This document shows, piece after piece, positions 25,601 to 38,736 of a stretch of DNA of 64,000 nucleotides. A program made the position numbers and the translations under genes. Below the pieces are notes generated by a model. That model did not search any database. It was not told the origin of the DNA and was given only the letters and a program-made list of their open reading frames with translations. The stretch spans positions 22,737,809-22,801,808 of the forward strand of contig NC_067197.1 of NCBI RefSeq assembly GCF_000699445.3, given 5' to 3'. Within the stretch, counting starts at the first letter, position 1. Each line of letters starts with the position of its first letter. This DNA comes from Schistosoma haematobium (Eukaryota > Platyhelminthes > Trematoda > Strigeidida > Schistosomatidae).

Positions 25601-28600
25601 AACAACTGTTCTGGTCTTCAATTATTGTAAAGATGAATTTGGTAGTTCATATGAATTATTCAATCTGTTTATTTCATTCTATAATGTTTATTATTCATAT
25701 AACGCAACAGTTAATAATTAATTAGTTCATGAAATGTACCTGAAGTTCTCAAAATAAATATTGACTTGAAGTTACTAGATTATTAATCAGAAATTCAAAC
25801 ACTTCAGGGAAAAACAACAATAAATTTGTCGATAAGATATTAGAATTACTCACAACGATAAGATTATCAAAGTAGATTTTAATATTCATTCCTTATTTTG
25901 AATGTTATTATTATTGCGTCAGACCATTTCCTTTAAGTGAAATCTTAGTATTGTATTTGTTTTGACATAAATAAATACCTTTCTAATGTTAACCAAGTAA
26001 TTATTTTTCAGTAAAACTTATGTATCAAGAAAAATCTCAGTTATGAATACATTATTTCAACAAGTTTTGTTTGTAACTTATTTAACAGGATACATGCTCG
26101 CACCATAAATAATGTCTGAGGACCACTGATACTGTGGTATGTGCTTCTGATGTCGATAGATATAAGTAGTATGCATCATTAATTGGACGTGAAATGCCTA
26201 GAGGCAAAAAGTTAAGGAAGTCGAAATTAAGAGAAAGAGAACAGAGAATAATTGTTGTAGAAACGAAAAAAACAATGAAGTCTTAGACGATTGATTGACA
26301 TTTTGCAAATGAAGTATCTACTGTAAGGTTCTCAGATTTCACTAAGATGTTTTGTAATTTTGTATTCAAATACATTCTCGTTTACTACGACACTACTCGA
26401 ATGTCTAAGGAGAAATGGAATGTGGGAGACTAGAAATTATAATCTAGTCGATCGGCTTAGCCACTAAGTCAACGTTTCACGTGACAGAAAGTAATATCTG
26501 AATATGACAGCAGTATGATTTAAATAAATATTGGCTTAATATGGATTATAAGGAATAAAATCTAAATATACAGCATGCTTGTATGATTCCATTAAAGTTT
26601 CCATCTATTGGAGAATAAGTATGTATGATGAAAATCTTGTATGTAGATTTTCAAACTATATCAGAGAATAACATCAGTTGAAGGTCATTTTAAAACTAAA
26701 TAAACATGAAAATATACTTTATACGAATATTCGTCAAGATTAGAACGAATAGTTTGGCAGAAATCGGGCGCCGAGTATAGAGAAGTCATTGTACGTGAAA
26801 ATCATCAAAGATTATTTTAATTTTGATTATTACCTTGAAGAGGTCCAGACAAGTTATCTGGACGAAACGTTGGAATTATTTAATTTTCACTCGCTCAGAT
26901 TATTTTAAATATAATTTTCACATATAACAAAAATATACTGTTTTCTTCCTCCATAAGTTTGGGACCTATTTAGTAGTCTTCAACCATTATATTCTGTAAT
27001 GTTATGCGTGTACGCTATACTAGGGAGTTTCAAATCAGCACGAAATTGTCGTTTATATGTGATAATAACTTCTTTTTAAATAGTTTTTCACTTTATTATA
27101 TTATTTATTTAAATCCATAGTATGAAAATCACTTATTTTGGAATGACATTGCTTTAAAAGAAAAAAATTGAAGACAATACCAAGAGATATTTCTCCTAGT
27201 TGTAAAAGAATCAAGATCAAGATTTATACTATAGACACGTTAAGTATTCATATTATATACCAAATGTTCTGTCAAATAAGTAATTAACGAATAAAGATGA
27301 ACCACGGATTTTATACACGTACACACACATATATATATAAGCATAAATAAGGTTTCAGTTATTGGTATATACACATCTACATTATTGGAAATATATAACA
27401 CTCAGAATAGAATATATATAATCAAATGATAAATATTCTTTGGTACAATCACAGCAGGTAAATTGACTGTATAGTGTAACGATTCACAACGAAATGTGGG
27501 AAATCAATTACACTTATCAGTAACGAATTTCATGTACTAGTTAAGAAAATTTACCATAATTTTTCAAGGAAAGTATCTATTTCGATTTTTTTTTTAAATG
27601 GGGTGGAACGTCTTTACAAAATGAATGCTCACTATCAATAGTAGATGGATACGTCTTTGATTAGTAGTTAGGGTAAATGCTTGTAAAAGAAAATAATGTA
27701 GAATATGCTTTTATTATTTAACTGAAAATCATCGATATCTAATTTGAATTAATGAAAAGAAACTGTCGTTGAGATTAGTGGATTTCATTGAAACCATGAT
27801 CCAATTTTGGACCACCATTAAAAACCTGGAAGCACTGGATGTCCATTCCGTCTCAGTATGGAAATTCTCAGCATTGTGCATTCATGACTCCACAAGCAGG
27901 GATCAAACCAAGGACTCGCGCGTGAACGCTTGACATCTAGACCGGTGAGCCGGCATCCAACGTTGTTAATCCACGACGTTGCACAACCACCTCCAATATC
28001 AATAAATAAATTAATAATATCGAAAAATGTTTTCTCAGTATAAAACGTATTCAATCAAGACATTTCATCAAATAAAATAATAATAACAAAAACAACTTAC
28101 TTTATCATCGAATGTACTAAAATTAGCTAATGATTGCAATGATTTAGCTAGCAGTGTGAGGTTACGTTGACATGCTGGTTCACTAGGAAATGCACTGATT
28201 AAACCAAACAAGGAAGGTGAAAGTAAAGCTGGACAGATCAGTCGTAAAAATATACAACCAGATATTAAATTATCACAAAATTCTGATCCACGAATTGTTT
28301 CTAATGCTTCACGAAATGAACTGAATAAGCGAATGAGTACACTGTAAAAATAGTCAAACAGTAATTTAAAATAAGATTATGCAATCAAAACAAACAAGCA
28401 AAAGGTTCGAAAGTATATAACTACATAATACGTTGAATAAAGCTTCTAATCAATCACACAACATACATCGTTATTCAATGAAATAGTGATATACACTTTA
28501 ATATCATCCAATTGTTTGTTATCAAATTTAACCTTTACACAATCTACTTCATTCATATAGAGATATTTGTGTAGGCCATAGAACTACATAGTTTAAAACA

Positions 28601-31600
28601 CGAACTGATATTAGCTACTACACCATTGAAATCCCGATGCCAGACTGAAATTTCTGGGTTCGATTGGCGTATGAAGTATCGTATATACTTACTGCTTAAG
28701 AGTCTCATATTGAGACGACACGGCCATCCAGTGCTTTCAGCTTTTCAATGACGGTCTAGCTAAGAGCAATCAGTGATTTAATTCACATAAGTTTGAATAA
28801 TTAGTTAAGTATCTCTCTATAATTTTAACTATTAAAGATGCATATATACGTAAAGCAGTTGTAGTATGTGAGCTTGTAAATAGCTATCAATTTATGTTAA
28901 ATATTAAATTTGTCATGAATAATATGTCAGCTATTCACTATTTATGTACAAAATGTTCTTGGGAGACAAGAGAATACATAAAATAAATGAATCAAGGTAT
29001 GTTGATGTTTTAAATACTTAACTGAAGTCTACTTTATTTTCTAACTAATTACATTTTCTAAGTACAAGTATAACTTTATTGGAAAGACATGAAGTCGATG
29101 AATAAACTAAAACTATTAATCACAATTTCTTATATTGTTATAACAGTAGAGATTTCAATAAATTGCTAACATAAATACTCTTCTTTACACATCCAAGTGA
29201 AAAATTACTAAATCACTAAATGAACACAAAGATACCTCATTAATTATTTTATTGTTCTGTTTGTAATATAAAAATGATTACGTTTGATAGAGCGATCGTC
29301 AAGGTATACTTAACGCTTAGTTTGTGTAACTTGAGTGAAGAGATCATACAATAATAATCGTTTTTAAGAATATGAATTGATATAATTAATTCAAATATCT
29401 TCGTTGCTCCAGTATGCTATCTGTGCAACTGAGTTTCGCAGCTAGCACAACAAATTATCGAGTATCATTGATTAAGGCACTCCATTTGAAGACAGAGTTC
29501 ACCTTTGCTTGCTTCTTGGCCGTGATTCGTCGAAGTACAGACAAAGAAGGTAATAGAACTTTCACTAAACCTTGTGAGCTAATAACAAACAAATACCTAT
29601 TAATGAGAATCCATCTCAAGCTTAATAAAACAACATTTTTAACGAAACTAGACAAAAATCAACTCATTTTCGGAGCCGCGCTAAAATTTATTTCTTACCT
29701 TCTAAATCACAAACCTCCTAATATTGTATACCCATCTCCATGCATCTATTGATTTCATTCTCCTTTTTCACTTTTATATATTTCCTTCGCTTTGGATGAT
29801 TTCCTATCTGTATCTGTTATATACTATACCAAACTGTATCGGTTATGTACTGCCTAAAGTTCTGTACTGATTTGTATGTCTGTCTATGTTACACTTGATC
29901 TGTAAATGCTCGTTTCAATCGATTTAATGCGTATATTATATCTGTTCTACTAATCAAAACGTCTAGTCGTTAGCGTATTGGTAGTTATCTGATGAATGCA
30001 TCACTATGATGTGTTATCATTTGAAATATTGATTTAACATATGTTAATTTATCCTAAATCAGCATCCTCTTATCTACTCTAAAAATTCGATTGAAATTCC
30101 TATTGCATGGGGACTTTTTTAGTCGCTTCTATTCCAAAGTTTATTACTATCGTTATGGTAACAAGTCAGTCAAGGTATAGAGAAAGATGGAATGTATAAA
30201 AATGGGAGAGAACAATGCACAACATGACTGATAAACAAAGGAATATATAAATCAAAGCTAGAAAGTGTGTACAGCCGATAATCAGATTATACATAAGAAG
30301 TTTTAATCAATAACATTCAGGTGATACACGTACACACTCAAACATAGGACTCCACAACACATATAACAATGTAAAACAGTAAGATACACAAATAAACATC
30401 AGTGATTGTGTTTGTTCATTCACTGTTACAATAAACATTTTAAACAACCCAATGACTTATTATTGTTTTGTCTTCTCTTTAAATAATATTAATAATTAAC
30501 ACTTAACAGAATGATTTGGGTAAGAAAGAAAATATATCCAGAATATAACAGTATATATTTATTAGTTCAAAAATTCTGTTCGCAAATTAAGATGACAATA
30601 AAAATCCAGCAACTCCATTACATACATTCTTTATACTGTATTTAGGAAAGTCATGGTGAAGTGGTGCTAGTAATTTTAACCAATCACTTTGCTATTGAAT
30701 AGTAAGGCGAGTTTAATATACTGAGAATAAGTCGTCATGGTATCCCTGGTTTGTGAATCTTCGGTAAGTCATACAATCAAGCAATATGGGTTTCGGGCGG
30801 CTTGAGTAAGCCATATGCAGTCAGTAAGATATATTGACGTTGCTTTAATGATCTAAAGGTTACAGTTGACCCTCTAGTTGTTAAGCATTCAGATGCATCT
30901 AATATTGGGAATGTTTCGGTCATTCAGTAGAACGTTCGTATTATCATTACCCTTACTGTTCATCCTATTTCATGTTGCATTGATCTCTTTCGTCTCATTC
31001 TTAACTGATACATTCGTCTATCTCAGTTCATATGAATTAATTAACTTAATTACATGTCAATTTAATTTGTTATGCTTTGGATTATCTCGTTTTTGGTAGT
31101 TTTGACTGAATTCTGAATAGTATAAGTTGGTATATGTGCGCTCTATCCAGTTTACCCCGATATGGACATTATCATACAAGTTTTAATAGAATTACATTTC
31201 GCTATGTTTTGTATTCACAAGATGATATTGTTAATATCACTACAACTATTATTATTAATATTGTTATCTCAATCAGACAGTATTTCTCCTACCATATATT
31301 ATATTCACATAATTTATTGTAGTTAATTGATTGTTACTCGATACCACACAATAAATTTTCCTAACCTTTCTATTAAATGACCTTTTATTGTATTTAAACC
31401 TTAACTGGTGCAAAAGTTCACAAAATTTAGCAGTTTAATTAACTCATTAACACACGAGTAACAGTAATTATGGATTTATTATGGTACAACTTGATGAGAA
31501 ATTGCCTGAATACAATTCAATACAACCATAACATAGTCTTCTTCCAATTAAATGCACATATCAGGGAAAATTGCTCATATCTTATCAACTGAACTAACAT

Positions 31601-34600
31601 TTAGAAAAAATCAGAGCCCTCAGTTCTTGTACAGGAATAGTTATCTGAACACTTGGTTGTATGTTCTTGGGGTACTTGGTTTTCTATGGACAATTTATGA
31701 TAAAACACTTATAAAATGACACACTACCCCTCATTTGTTAACTGTAAACTACCATTTTTTTAAATTAACTATAAATATGATTACATAGCTTCAGTAAATG
31801 ATAACGTCTAAAGAAAAACTCTTTGCTGAATCACGAAGAATTCTTCTTCAACGATGCGACGAAGTTCTATTGTTATAGTAAGGGTTAACCTCTACGATGT
31901 ATTTGCACTAATCTGATAGATTCTTGACGTTACCAGCTTTTTAAAAAATACATCCGATAACTACTACAAAACTACAGTGTTTTATATGATGGCAAGTTTT
32001 CTTACCAGTATAATTAAGCAAACGATAGAAAAACTCAATGAATAGATTATATCTTTCAATAGCCATGATCAGATCGTCATCAATTTTAAGATATTCGAAA
32101 GAAAGAAAGTAAGACCACCACCAACTGTCTCTGATTTAAAAGAAGAGACTAATAGAAAGGTTTTATGTTTGTGACTAAAGAAAACACTTTGTTTATAAAG
32201 TTTCACTCCAGTCATTGTAGTTTTCTGAAACTGCAGGACACATTCTAAAGAATATTAAGACTGAAAATGATATTGTCGGAAATGCCAATCAATTCCAGTA
32301 CTTCCAGTTTTTCCATGGTGGTCTAGCTTCAATTGGCTAGTGAATTCGCTCATAAAAATTCTGCTTTAATTCTGGTATAGTACAAAGGTCACATTTTGAC
32401 GGGATTTAATCAAATTGTCACATTCTACAGTATATCCGACAAAACTGAGTAGGAATGGTAACAGTCAAATAGAAAGCGAGTACCAATAGTCGTCACCACT
32501 GTAAATGACAATTGTTTGTTAGCATTTACGTAATTAAATAAGTTTAATGAAGTACGTTTACTAGCATAACACATCCTCGTGGTATCTGTTATACAGTGAA
32601 ACATATATGAAATTTCTTCCCCAATGAAACTAAAGTAAATCTGTATAGTTCAAATGATCTTTAAGTGCGTCAATATTTCAGAATTTGTACATGAGTTCAG
32701 TCACACTAATATCTATCTAAATCTGATGAACAGACAACGAGTCTAGGTACTAAATTGAGTATAGACAGTAAAACCAAAAAAAATTACTCAATACAAATGA
32801 TTATTACCTTGGGAAATAATTCAAACTGGATTGAATAGCTCGCCAAACAACATCAAAATATCTTAACAGCATTATTTGATTGCCAATTAAAGTGCCAGTT
32901 ATTATTGATCGATGGTTTTTTAACATATTTCCGGGTGATAAAGCATATGCAGCAGTATCAGTTGCATTCAGTGAACCACCAGTACATTGAGTTGAAGATA
33001 GTTTTTCTGGATCAACTTCCCAAGGTGTAAAACATGTTAGTACACGTTGTATTAACAAGTGAAATAAATGATGAAGATACTGAAAAAGATTTAATAAAAA
33101 CAAATTGAAAGAGAGAATTTAGTTTTTTAAGGGTCCTCTGAGCAAGATAGTTTATTTTTGCACCTATCACTTTCATTATGGAAAAAATCTTCATCACTCA
33201 CCCACATTTATATGAAGCTAGTGTTGAAGAACTTGTTCAGAATAATAATAAATGCTCTGTAATCAAATCCTTATTCTTTCAACTAGGATATCATGTCAAT
33301 GTGGATTTATCATTAAAATAGAGAACAGTTGTTGCCAAAATAAAGTATGGATTTAATACAGTTGTGGAATTCCTAATCAAATCAAATAATAACCACAAAG
33401 TGCTTTCCATTCAGAACTGCAAACAGTAAGACAAAATAGCAAACATGGAGCAATCTTTTGCAATAATCTATCGTGTCAACAGCAGTCTACCTAATTCCGT
33501 CAGACTGCAAATCCTACAGACAGCTGAAGCAATTGCTATTCGGATCAAAAAGCCAGAGCTTTGTATCCAAAAGAAGTATGTTCAGCCACTCCTTTTACCC
33601 TGGCCAACTAGCTAATAATCAATCTTATAATGTGGTGACGTAATCTGATTAATGTTATTATTATTATTATTATTATTACCGATATTATTATTATTGTCTT
33701 TACATTTGATAACCCTTTTTGAGGAATTTATTCAATATCCACCCCTGAATCTACTATATTTGACCTAATTATTTTACATATTACGTAATTTCCGATTTGT
33801 AATCACAATATTCTCTCTCTCTCTCTCTCTCTCTTACTCCATGTTGACCATATTTATTCTGATAATTTATCTCACGATTTCATTTCGCTTATAAACTGAT
33901 TCAAGTTAACGCTTCATATTAGTCAGCCCCAACATTAACAATTTTATTTATATAACAAACAATTCCTGATTCACATATTACAATTTCCAAATGATGTACT
34001 CTGCTTTAAGGCTGGCCAATTTTATGGATTATTAATCTGGATTTATAATTCTAGAACCTGATGTATTTTATTTTATTTGAACACATATATATTGGTACAG
34101 GAGTGCGCCAAACATATATGCGCCACACAATTTCAGTTCATTAATTGCGTGTGGGCTGCGTTACTGCCCGGGTGCCCAGACCGAAGCAGGTGGTTATCTT
34201 AGGGGGCCACACCCCCAGCCTTTGACCTAAAGGTCTAACCCACAAGGCAGTGGAGCATCGTAAGGAGATGCAGTCCCATGGTTTTAATGCAGTTTGAGAA
34301 TATAGACAAGTTTTCCCAAGAGATACTATCAAATTTCAATTAAAAAACAAAATGATTACAGACGTTGTCATATAAAAGTCTTAGTAAGTGTTGTGAGACA
34401 AATACGATATGACTGATCAGAAGTTTATATTGATTCCTATTATTTAATACAAAAGAAGCTTGGAAACAACTTGTATTTATCAACAACTTGTATGTGATAA
34501 AAAGGCATGAAAAAGACATATCATATTATGCAAATCACAAAAATAACTAGGCATCATTTCCAGAATAGTATCAATATTTTAAATCTCTTGAATGAAAATT

Positions 34601-37600
34601 CAGTTAACAGATTTTCAGAATTCATTTGAAAAAATTTAAACTAGCTCTTTGAGGATGATTCCATCCCTGTTTCATCCGTAGTTACTCAAGTGTAATTGGT
34701 TATTTACTGTGTCTGCTTTATTCAGTGAAGTGATTGGACAGTCGCACAACCCCCAGATCTGGAGAATAATCTGCCAACATAGACTGCTCGGTTGTTTTTT
34801 TAGTGCATCTGGCTTTAATATTGTAATTGTAAATAACTGTTGTTTACTACTGATAATCGTTTTATTTATTTTTGTATTCTTTCCTGATTTGTACGTTCCT
34901 ACACAAACTGTAATCCTTTTTAAATGGTGTGGATCTGCTACATTTCCTATATCCCGATATCTGTGGGCTGTTTCAAGTTCTAGTAGTTTCAGGGTTGTTC
35001 AACAACAATCTCTGAATTATCCTAGGACAACTGATCGCTTTTCAAGCTTTGAATGTCTCAACAAAGGGTTTCTTATGCTAATGCTTGTAGGAATGTAATT
35101 CTTCACGCAAAATGTCAAATAAAGGTTTTGGTATAAACTAAATACTGCTATTGTATCCGGCGGTTGATTGGATGTCATCTCCAGTTTGGAAGCGAAAAAA
35201 GACTGAGTACAGTAGGAATCACAGTTATCTTTCCTAATATCTTTTTTATATAGTCCTACTATTTCTATGGATAATTTGCTAACTATTCATTGGGATTTGT
35301 TGCCTAAATATTGATATTCCTATTTCAGCTTCTTCCTCTTCTGCCCTGTCTCTTTCTTAGTAGAATATATTTTAATAGACAATTACACCTAGATTTCATG
35401 TGTATAACAACCAATCTCGTCTGAATACTTGTACCGAATGGAATGAAATTTTATTGTTCAGATGACCTTTGTTCGCAATTTTGACCTTTAAATATTACTT
35501 CGACCTTTTACCCAAAGAATACTTGCTACTAGGTAATTGGTCAACAACTAAATAGAAAATGTTCCATTGTACTAACTGAATAAAACAATTGAATTTGAAT
35601 TGGTTCGGATTATCCCATTATCGATATCTGACTTATATTTGACCAGCCTTGGTTGGCATATGTACATCTTGTACGCATCACCTCGATACAAAATAGAATC
35701 AACTTATCTCATTGGCTATATTAAGACAATTCTCACAGGATGTACATATGCCAATCAAGATTGGTCAAATTTCAGTCAAAAATAACAACAACGGGATAAT
35801 TCAAACTATTTCGAATACAAATTCACTTGGTATTGTTTGGATTGTATCTTCCCATTGGGGTTTAAGACTGCAATTGATCAGTCTGTTATTGGCATATGTG
35901 CATACTGTACGTATGCCTCGATATTGCTTTAATTCACAAACTTCTTGTAAGCAATGATAGATGCCAATAGCAAACTGATCAATTGCAGTCTTAAACCTCA
36001 ATGGGAAGATACAATCCAAACAATATCAAGTGAATTTAAATTCACCCCATTGCACAAGCAAGTGCTTATGGGGACCCGCTAGTTGAGTGGATAACGCGAT
36101 GGCGTTTGAAGCGAATGGTACTGGGTTCAAGTCGCAGAGTGAACATCAACTCTGAGATGTAGGTACATCCAGCTGATGAGTCCCACCCAGGACGAAACGC
36201 GCGTCCTGGATTCCAGTGCTAGCCACTATCCATCATTGCTTACATTTCGAATACAGTCAAAACGCATACTCGTTGCAAAAGTGAGTGGCTAACGTGGATA
36301 GCGCGATAATATTTGAACCAAAAGGTATTGAGTTCAAGTCTCAGAGTGAACATAAACTCTGAGGTACAGGTAAATGCAGTTTAAGAGTACCAAACAGGAC
36401 GGCAAGTACATCTTTTGTCCCACTGCTAGCCACATTCCATAATGTATATAGAATGAATTATTTTTTAACAGAAAGTCTAGATATTTATTAGTTTGATGAT
36501 TAAAAATAATATTCACTTTTATTACTATAATTATTTTCTGATTGGGAATAATTTATATTTTCTTATATTCAGTTCCCCTTCTAATTCCAGGAACTATCGA
36601 ACATATCATCCAGCATTGAAAATATGGAATTAATGTCACAAAAAAATGAGGTAAAACCTTAAAGGAAAATTTGTAAGCTCACTTACAGCTACATAAAATA
36701 AGTAATAAGGATTAGCGGATAACCTTAAACATGGATCTAAGTTTCCCTATTAAGTACAGCGTTCATTTATACTAATGAGGGAAGTCAAGAATCAAACTAT
36801 AGATTCATATGATAAAACACTACAGGTTGAGTAAATAGATTTGTAGAAAAACGAATCACTTCGAAAACTGACTTTTGAACCAAATATCAAATGGTCATGG
36901 ACACTAAAACACAAGGATTGGAGAAAGTTCCTCTATCATTTTCATTATATGTTAGCTTTATTAATACCTACATCCTTAAGTATTGATATGAATTTTGACC
37001 ACACATTCCCTTTCAGCTGAGATATTATTTCTAATTCATTAAAATATACCGTATATCTAAAAATAATGAATCGATAATCTTCACAGAAAACATCAGTACC
37101 AGATGTTATTAAGCAAATATGCAACCAAATCATAAGAATAAGATATTAAGATAACTCAACTAATTCAACATAAAGAAACGGATCCAGTTATTTATTCTGT
37201 TGACACCATGCGCATTTTATTAAGGTGTCCGTGTCTTTAACAGAACAATTTGTAATGATTTCCCAATATGTACAACACATTTCAGTATAAACGTTTATTT
37301 AAAATTACCACTTAATAAAAGAAGCAAGGACAACTTGAACGATTCCGGATTTATTAACCCACTGGCAATTTGTAAAGGGGCATGTAGCCTTGTAGCCTTA
37401 CTTCAGTCAGTTAGTTACAACGTAGGACCAAGCACATACATTCATCGGTCCAAGTTGCCGCACATCATTAGAACAGCAAGACAAACACCGGATTCATAGA
37501 AACATTTAACTCAGTGGTGTAATATATAAAGGGAAGATTTTATGTAAAGATATAGTACAGAAAGAAAGAATTAGTTCGTGGAAAGAATGATATGAAATAA

Positions 37601-38692
37601 TTTTAATCTCATAGTTTAAGGGAAGACAGAGAGTGTATACACCGACGCCATTGTGATCGGTTCTGAGCCATGTCACCAAGAATCTCCAACCATTAGTTAC
37701 GATAGTCACGTGGACCCCAACCAAGTAGTCTGCATCTACCAACATGGCTCAGACTAGAAGTTAGTGACTTCGAGGACTGATGCCACGTTTTGGTTTGGCC
37801 GCCTCCAACTTTCTTTCAACCATCCCCAACACTAATCAGGATCGCGCGTCGTGGTAATCGATGTTCAGGCATAGGCAACACGTGACTCAACAATCTCAGT
37901 CGATGAAGGTTCACAATCTCGTCAATCAATTTACCATCATTCCCTAATACCCTGCGTCTAACCTCAGTATTACTTACCTGATGATCCCAGTAGATGCAGG
38001 CAATATGTCTAAGGCATCTGTGGTCAAAAACTAGTAGCTTACGAATATCTTCTACTCTTAATGGCCACGTTTTGCAGCCATTTTTGTTACCTTTGATGTG
38101 GTGGTCGGGCTTGCCTATCGTGATGAAGCACCCGAGCTATACTATCTGGAACAACCGTTACACAAGGTCCTACCATGCCAGATAGGTCAGTTGAAGAATG
38201 GTAAGACTGAAAGCAACAAACCCAATGTTCGAAGGCGAAGCCGTACTGCTGACTGTACAGAGGTGTTACAGCAGTAACCAAATTTCCTTTAAAGGTACCT
38301 CCAGAAGAACCCTCCCACTGTGTGGGCAACCGGGAAGTGATAACCGCCTTCATACCTCTAACAGCACTCAAAACCACTGTATTCGTAATCAACCTCTTCC
38401 TTCAGTTCCTATCATTCAAGATGTAACCCTTAAGCTTAATCATATGCTTTTAATGGAACACATCTTACAACTATACACCTAGTAGTTAACAGAGCACTCT
38501 ACAAATGTTTGTGGAAATACCTGATATGTTACATTGAAAGTCACTTTATGAATTGGTATGGATTGGCAATGTGAGAAAGCACCCCCAGCTAATTCAAAAA
38601 CACTGAAGCAATAAAATCACCCCCATTAATTAATTGTACACTTAGAATTAACATCTAACTAATGCCTATAAAACGCTAATATCCCCCAAACT

Positions 38693-38736
<44 letters not shown>

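Larger units (their letters stand above)
23801..28100 (-). other. Intron 9 (between exons 9 and 10)
   Basis: 4,300 bases. Contents: an Sm-alpha hammerhead fragment (23862-23945), an inverted Penelope-like dimer (24970-25150), a family C repeat (26110-26290), a Penelope-type hammerhead-like motif (26834-26871) and a SINE (27788-27985). 25160-25620 is slightly GC-richer and probably repeat-derived, with no match found. Confidence 0.8.
28342..32807 (-). other. Intron 8 (between exons 8 and 9)
   Basis: 4,466 bases. It holds SINE pieces at 28628-28785 and 32290-32347. A GC-richer stretch at 29400-29760 has an open frame of 112 codons on the plus strand and 66 on the minus. Neither resembles a known protein, and no copy occurs elsewhere in the window, so it is left unassigned. 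I see nothing in 29760-32290. Confidence 0.75.

Noticed and set aside
29414..29752. 112-codon plus-strand frame in a GC-richer patch
   Set aside because: No recognisable domain and no splice or repeat context; the minus strand is also partly open. Not enough to call a gene.
34709..35098. 129-codon plus-strand frame with a hydrophobic segment
   Set aside because: No family match; composition suggests a decayed repeat. No second copy in the window to define it.
35801..36019. Matching open frames on both strands (35712-35957 plus, 35801-36019 minus)
   Set aside because: A consequence of the palindrome; the same sequence is read twice. Not a gene.
37994..38482. Plus-strand open frames over 37994-38482 and 101-codon minus frame at 38087-38392
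   Set aside because: They cross the junction of two repeat fragments and change frame relative to the true RTE B coding strand.
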